The translations under genes were made by a program, and so were the position numbers. Positions 6,936 through 11,035 of a DNA stretch of 11,035 nucleotides are shown in pieces. Source of the stretch: Candidatus Altimarinota bacterium (GTDB taxonomy: Bacteria; Patescibacteriota; Gracilibacteria; Absconditabacterales; Absconditicoccaceae); NCBI GenBank assembly GCA_015489035.1, contig WFMP01000158.1:1-11035 (forward strand), given 5' to 3'. The number at the start of each line of letters is the position of its first letter. The stretch's first letter is position 1. The notes below the pieces were generated by a model that ran no database searches, was not told the DNA's origin, and saw nothing but the letters and a program-made list of their open reading frames with translations.

Positions 6936-8117
6936 TTAAAATTCAAATAAAGTAATTTCTTTTTTAAATAATTTTCATTTTCTATCTACCAATAATCTCA
7001 CTTTATCTCAAATATTATGAGTAAATAAAATATAGATTAATGGATTATCCTGAGAAATTTTGATTCCATCTACTTCAAGAATAATATCTCATTTCTTAAT
7101 TCATCATACGAATGCTGGAGAATTTTTAATAACACTTTGAACAAATACTCAATTATACCTATCTAACTTATATTTTTTTGCTATAGTTTTATTTAATTGA
7201 ATTGTGGATACTCATAGTAAAGGTCTTTTAATAGCTCCATTTTTTTGGATACTTCTTAATGTAGCCTGAACAAAACTCTGGTTTATAGGTATTGAAAATC
7301 ATATTCACCATCATTGAGCAGAGATTGCAGTATTTACACCTATCACTTGTCAATCAATATCTATAAGTGGTCATCAGCTATTTCAAGGATTTATAGCAGT
7401 ATCAGTCTGATAAAGTCAAACATATAATGAACCATTATTATTTTTAAGTTTCCTTCATTTTGCAGATAATATACCAAATGTTACAGAATTACTATATTCT
7501 GCAAAAGGGTTTCATATTGCAAGTACAAACTCACCTACATTTATTTTTGCATCAAAATTGATTATTTTTGCCGGTTTTAAATTATAAGTTTCAGTTCAAT
7601 TTGGGTTAACAACATGGATAACAGCTAAATCTAACACTGGATCTGTCCATATTTTATCAACTTTATAAATATTTCAATTTTTAGTTACTACAGAATAATC
7701 AGCATCTAAATCAGATACAACATGTTTATTTGTTAAAATATAACCATTTTTTGAAATTATAATACCTGAACCTCATCATATCTTTTTTTCTTCTTTTTCC
7801 ACAAACGGTTTTAAAGAAAAAGGATTTGAATAATAATATACGTCTAGATTTTTAGAAATAACTATACTTACTACAGAATTTCATACATTTTTTACAGTAT
7901 CAATAAGTTGAGATTGTAAATTCGTAATATTATATGTTTTAGTAACATGTTGAGTTATAACTGTCTCTTTTTTATTTAAAACAATTCATCAGGTAGAATC
8001 TTGATTTCATCCATAATAAAGAATTGTAAAATTATTGTTGAATAAATAAATTCACAATCAAATTAATCAATTCACTATTAAAACTATTCACAAAGTAAGT
8101 AAAAATTGTTTTTTCAT
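6936..8117 (-). CDS. Membrane-anchored HtrA/DegP-type serine protease
   Basis: HtrA proteases degrade or refold damaged envelope proteins. With UGA=Gly this is a 393-residue protein with an N-terminal membrane anchor (about 5-25), a variable linker to about 75, a trypsin-like domain (about 76-290) and one C-terminal PDZ domain (about 297-390). The catalytic triad is visible: His132 (LTNKHVVS), Asp163 (DLAVI) and Ser247 (NPGNSGGPL). All three Gly of GNSGGP are UGA, including a UGA-UGA pair, as are two Gly of the GGGSG strand at 114-118. The PDZ has RPLLGVST near its start and GIKKGDIILEVDG. The start at 8117 was chosen because the ATG at 8128 is in another frame that soon stops. It lies 64 bases after the Cys-rich gene and 9 bases before dedA. 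It uses no CGA or CGG codons. A DegS-like role is suggested by the anchor and single PDZ. Confidence 0.95.
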
Positions 8118-8145
8118 ATTATTTTCATTTAAATAAATTATATAA

Positions 8146-8167
8146 ATAATGATTTATGAATCATTAT
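8146..8167. repeat. 9-bp perfect inverted repeat between the Cys-rich gene and htrA
   Basis: ATAATGATT and AATCATTAT are exact inverse copies around a 4-base loop. On the minus-strand transcript it lies 14-35 bases after the stop of the upstream gene and about 30 before the htrA ATG, followed by an A/U-rich but not pure-U stretch. It could be an attenuator or processing hairpin; all-but-two A/U pairs make it weak. Confidence 0.5.
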
Positions 8168-8181
8168 CAAGAAATAAAAAA

Positions 8182-9534
8182 CTACTGTTTAGATAAATCT
8201 TGAACATTCTCTAATTTATATCTCAATTGATCTATAGGAGTGTAAATTTTTGCTAAATCTTTTCTTAATTTTTTAAAATCTTCAATAATAGCTAAAAATC
8301 ATACATGAATTGGATATGTCCAATAAATATTTTTCAATAAATCAAAACTTTTTTTTATACTCAGCCTTGCTACCATAATACTCCTTTTAGCTTGCATAAA
8401 TTCTTTTGATGTCGATAAATCAATATCTCCTATACTAGTTCATGCCTTTTTTAATTGTAAATAAGAGGTATTATTCTGGATTTCTTTTCAATAATATGAA
8501 AGAAAATAAGTATAAAAATATAATTCATTATAAATAGAATCCTTTAAGGAAAAAAAAGGTAAACATCATCAATTAGAACATTTCTTTAATTGTTGTCTAT
8601 CTAAAATAATTTTTTGAATATCATTTATATTATTCACATTATTAAATAAATTAAAATTTTTTAAAATACTTTTTAATGAAGTTTGAGTCTGTTTCAAATA
8701 TCTATAGGCATTGGGATGAAAGCAATATCCTTTATTACTTTTAACAGAAAAATAATTACTACACACAGATCAACTAAAAAAATCAGCTTGCCATTTTCTA
8801 AATCATGATCTAGTAGAAAATCATCAATAAGCTAAATACGAACCGATATTTATTTCATCTTCAGCTAATTTATTCCAAATATCATTTGCAACACATACAA
8901 AATTAACATTATTTAACGAATTAGGATCCGTATTTATTCCATTTTTATTTTTACATTTTCAAAATAATCAAAAATTGATTGAACTATTTTTTTGTGCATC
9001 TCTTACCAATTGTCAATAATATTTAACTTGTCCTTTTTTTAAGTTAAGATTTTCTTTAAATTTCTCTGAAGTATAAATTTTTGTTGTATTACATAAAATC
9101 TTAAGAAAAATACTATTTTGAGCATTTATAAAATCTAAATTATTCAATACTCTTTTATAAGATGACATATCTTTACAAAAAGTACTAACTACTTGTTTTC
9201 TATTTAATACTCTTTTATTTAACATTGAATTACTAGCGCACTTTATCTCTGTGTTATAAACTAAAAGTGTAATTACTCAAGCCTTCCCATCAGACAACAT
9301 CTTATTTAGACAATTCAGTCAATGCAATGATCAATAAGTTTTTTCACAATTTTCTACTAGAGAAGAAATTTCTTTTTTGCATTGTCAGGATGTATTTTCT
9401 AAAAGTTTCAAATTTTCTCTTGCCTTTTTTTGTAATTCTTTTCATTTTTTTCATCAGATATATCAAGCACTTCAAAAATTTATCCATCATAAAAACAATA
9501 TTCACACAAAAATAGACAAAAAAACTTTTTTCAT
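8182..9534 (-). CDS. Secreted Cys-rich protein, unknown function
   Basis: I do not recognise this family. With UGA=Gly the frame is 450 residues from ATG at 9534 to TAG. It begins with a typical Sec signal peptide: MKK, a hydrophobic core VFLSIFVGILFLGWINF, and a likely cleavage site after GSA (about residue 23). The mature part is Lys/Asn/Ser-rich with 12 cysteines, all between about residues 50 and 350, in contexts such as SGQCKKE, ENCEKTY, LNCLNKM, GYCFHPN and KKCSNGGCLPF. The last 100 residues have none and look helical, ending in a charged heptad-like stretch. An even Cys number after a signal peptide suggests disulfides outside the membrane. It heads the probable operon with htrA and dedA and is divergent from the surface-protein gene. 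Arg is AGA/AGG only. No Shine-Dalgarno sequence is visible. Confidence 0.85.
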
Positions 9535-9573
9535 TATTATTTCGGTAAGCTAATTATAAATTATTCAACTTTA

Positions 9574-9601
9574 ATAATATAAAAAATATGTTGATAATCA
9601 A
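9574..9601 (-). promoter_or_regulatory. Candidate promoter for the Cys-rich gene/htrA/dedA unit
   Basis: TTGATT (9601-9596), 16 bases, TATTAT (9579-9574) on the minus strand, 40 bases before the ATG at 9534. Its -35 box lies inside the palindrome that also contains the -35 box of the opposite promoter. Confidence 0.45.
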
Positions 9602-9602
9602 C
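9590..9602. promoter_or_regulatory. 13-bp palindrome shared by two divergent promoters; possible operator
   Basis: GTTGATAATCAAC has two perfect 6-bp arms around a single A. The plus -35 box (9591-9596) and the minus -35 box (9596-9601) both lie inside it, so their positions overlap by one base. A protein bound here would affect both genes. Confidence 0.45.
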
Positions 9603-9619
9603 TAATTATACTTTATAAT
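9591..9619 (+). promoter_or_regulatory. Strong promoter for the surface-protein gene
   Basis: TTGATA (9591-9596), a 17-base spacer and TATAAT (9614-9619): one mismatch from consensus with ideal spacing. Transcription would start near 9626, giving a leader of about 20 bases with no Shine-Dalgarno sequence before the ATG at 9647. Confidence 0.65.
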
Positions 9620-9646
9620 TAAATAGATTTTTTTATTATAAATATT

Positions 9647-11035
9647 ATGGAAAAAATGAAAAAGATACTCCTGTTAGTGATTACGATATTTTTAATCTTT
9701 ATGTGATTTTCATATTGAAACAATAATGATTTTCTTGAATATGCAGACATTCCAAATACAGATACAATAACTATGAACTGAACTATAGATGGGACTACAT
9801 ACAGAGTATTCGTAAATACTTGAAATATAGATTATGTAACATGATCAGATAATAAATTACATGATTGTTTTCCTTTAGAATGAACCTGATATACAAAAAA
9901 ACTATGAGAAATATATTTTAATTATGAATGATATGGTTCATACATATGTGATGATAACAAGCTAAGATGAGTTTTTAAAATATGAGCCGGATGACGGTGA
10001 CATATGGAAGACTTGAAGAATAATCCAGAGAAATGGAAACTTTTTTTAGATAAAACACTTACAAATTGAAAGTATTATTTTAACAATACTAGTAATTGAA
10101 ATGGAACTGGACAAGCTCGGTTAGATAATATATGATTTTCAAATTGGGATACTGTAACCACGAAATTTGATAACCAACAAGCTTGGAGTAATATACAAGC
10201 ACAAAGTACTTTTAGTTGAACAAACATCACAGCAAATTGAGAAGATCAAGCAGATATAAAAATATGTCTATATTATAATGGAAGTTGATTAGTAAACTAC
10301 ACAGTAGATTCTATCAAATTTATAAGCTGATATAACTCTGATGTAATTTTTAATTGAAATAGGATTTCTTGATTTACTTACACATGAGGTCTAACTACAA
10401 ATAATAGTGGTTGTATAAATTGACATGTTACAAGTTTACATGGATGAAATGGTTTAAATTATTGAATACAAATTAAAAAATGAAATAATTTTTATAAAGC
10501 TGAATGAAATGCAAAATTTAATTATCCTTTCACCATATCTGCAACTTTGACTTGAAAAGATATTCCTTGAAAAATCTTGATGTGATATAAAAATAATATC
10601 AGTTTTTCTTGAGAGAAAAAAACAGGTATAAATAATTTATCTTTTTCAAACATTCAAGCAAATATAGATTTATGAGAAAAATCTAGTTATTTTAATATAA
10701 TTACTTGAGAAAATATTAAAATAGATTGAAATAAATATGACATACAAATAAATAGAAATACTAGCTTTTACTCTGGGGATTCAGTTAAAATAAGCTATAA
10801 CATTTCTTGAACTTATTTAATTACAAAAGATGGTAAAACTTATACTATTCCAAATTTTCAATATAATAATATACCAGCATGACAAATATATAAAGACTGA
10901 AAAGTAAATAAAGTTTATATAACAAAACAAACAGATACGACTTTTGCAGATTGAAAAAGTATTTTATGGTATAAGGTAATATTTTTAAATATACACAACA
11001 AACATATTAACAATCTTACATTTTCTTGAAAAATA
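9647..11035 (+). CDS. Secreted surface protein, 3' end cut by window edge
   Basis: With UGA=Gly the frame is open for 463 codons from ATG at 9647 to the last base; in-frame UGA is very dense. It begins with a signal peptide (MEKMKKILLLVITIFLIFMG, cleavage probably near residue 24). The mature part is rich in Gly, Asn, Ser, Thr and Tyr, poor in Cys, and has the alternating pattern of extended beta structure, as in large adhesins or carbohydrate-binding surface proteins. Two CGG codons are in frame: codon 117 (KIGAGG-[CGG]-GHMED) and codon 158 (GTGQA-[CGG]-LDNIGFSNWD). The second fits a GxAWxxNIGW-like pattern I associate with beta-rich secreted proteins if CGG is Trp. An in-frame ATG at 9656 is an alternative start. 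Function is unknown; no catalytic motif is visible. It is divergent from the Cys-rich secreted gene. Confidence 0.85.

Noticed and set aside
8146..8167. The 9-bp inverted repeat as a firm terminator
   Set aside because: Nearly all pairs are A/U and no clean U-run follows, so htrA may be transcribed through it.
9327..9515. Plus-strand frame starting MINKFFHNFL
   Set aside because: Antisense to the signal-peptide end of the Cys-rich gene; it is Phe/Leu/Ile-rich only because the opposite strand is Lys-rich.
1..11035. Mycoplasma-type code with UGA as Trp
   Set aside because: Trp at the UGA sites would destroy Walker A in SecA and GNSGGP in HtrA, and TGG is already used for conserved Trp.

Overview
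The window comes from a very AT-rich bacterium that reads UGA as glycine. Nearly every real gene is cut into fragments under the standard code and becomes one clean frame when UGA is Gly. Examples are the SecA Walker A motif MKTGEGKT, the HtrA active site NPGNSGGP and a complete DedA-type membrane protein. UGG is still used for tryptophan, so this is not the Mycoplasma code. UGA=Gly is known from the candidate phyla Absconditabacteria (SR1) and Gracilibacteria (BD1-5). The most notable point is a second recoding signal. A tRNA at 4247-4321 has a tRNA-Trp-like body but a CCG anticodon, and the three in-frame CGG codons I found all sit where Trp fits. One of them is the conserved Trp of DedA. 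From memory, a published computational screen predicted CGA/CGG reassignment to Trp in Absconditabacterales, which makes that lineage the best guess.

Layout. From 1 to 9534 everything is on the minus strand. Reading 5' to 3' on that strand, the first block is envelope-related: a secreted Cys-rich protein (9534-8182), a membrane-anchored HtrA/DegP-type protease (8117-6936) and a DedA-family protein (6926-6171), probably one transcription unit. Next is a translation block: tRNA-Arg(CCU) (6054-5983), rpsO (5950-5690) and rpsA (5584-4406), ending in a clear terminator. The CCG tRNA then has its own strong promoter and terminator. It is followed by secA (4120-1070), which carries an insertion of about 120 residues in its second nucleotide-binding domain, then a terminator. 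Two unrecognised genes follow: a 74-residue single-pass membrane protein (1013-789) and a cytosolic-looking protein running off the left edge (709-1).

On the plus strand, one gene starts at 9647 and runs off the right edge. It encodes a secreted, Gly/Asn/Ser/Thr-rich surface protein and is transcribed divergently from the Cys-rich gene. The two promoters share a 13-bp palindrome at their -35 boxes.

How the parts relate: SecA would export the HtrA protease, the Cys-rich protein and the surface protein, and would contribute to membrane insertion. The HtrA active-site glycines depend on UGA=Gly, and DedA and the surface protein depend on CGG reading, so the tRNA is functionally linked to its neighbours. 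No CRISPR array, insertion sequence or rRNA was seen, and there is no gene-free stretch longer than about 150 bases.
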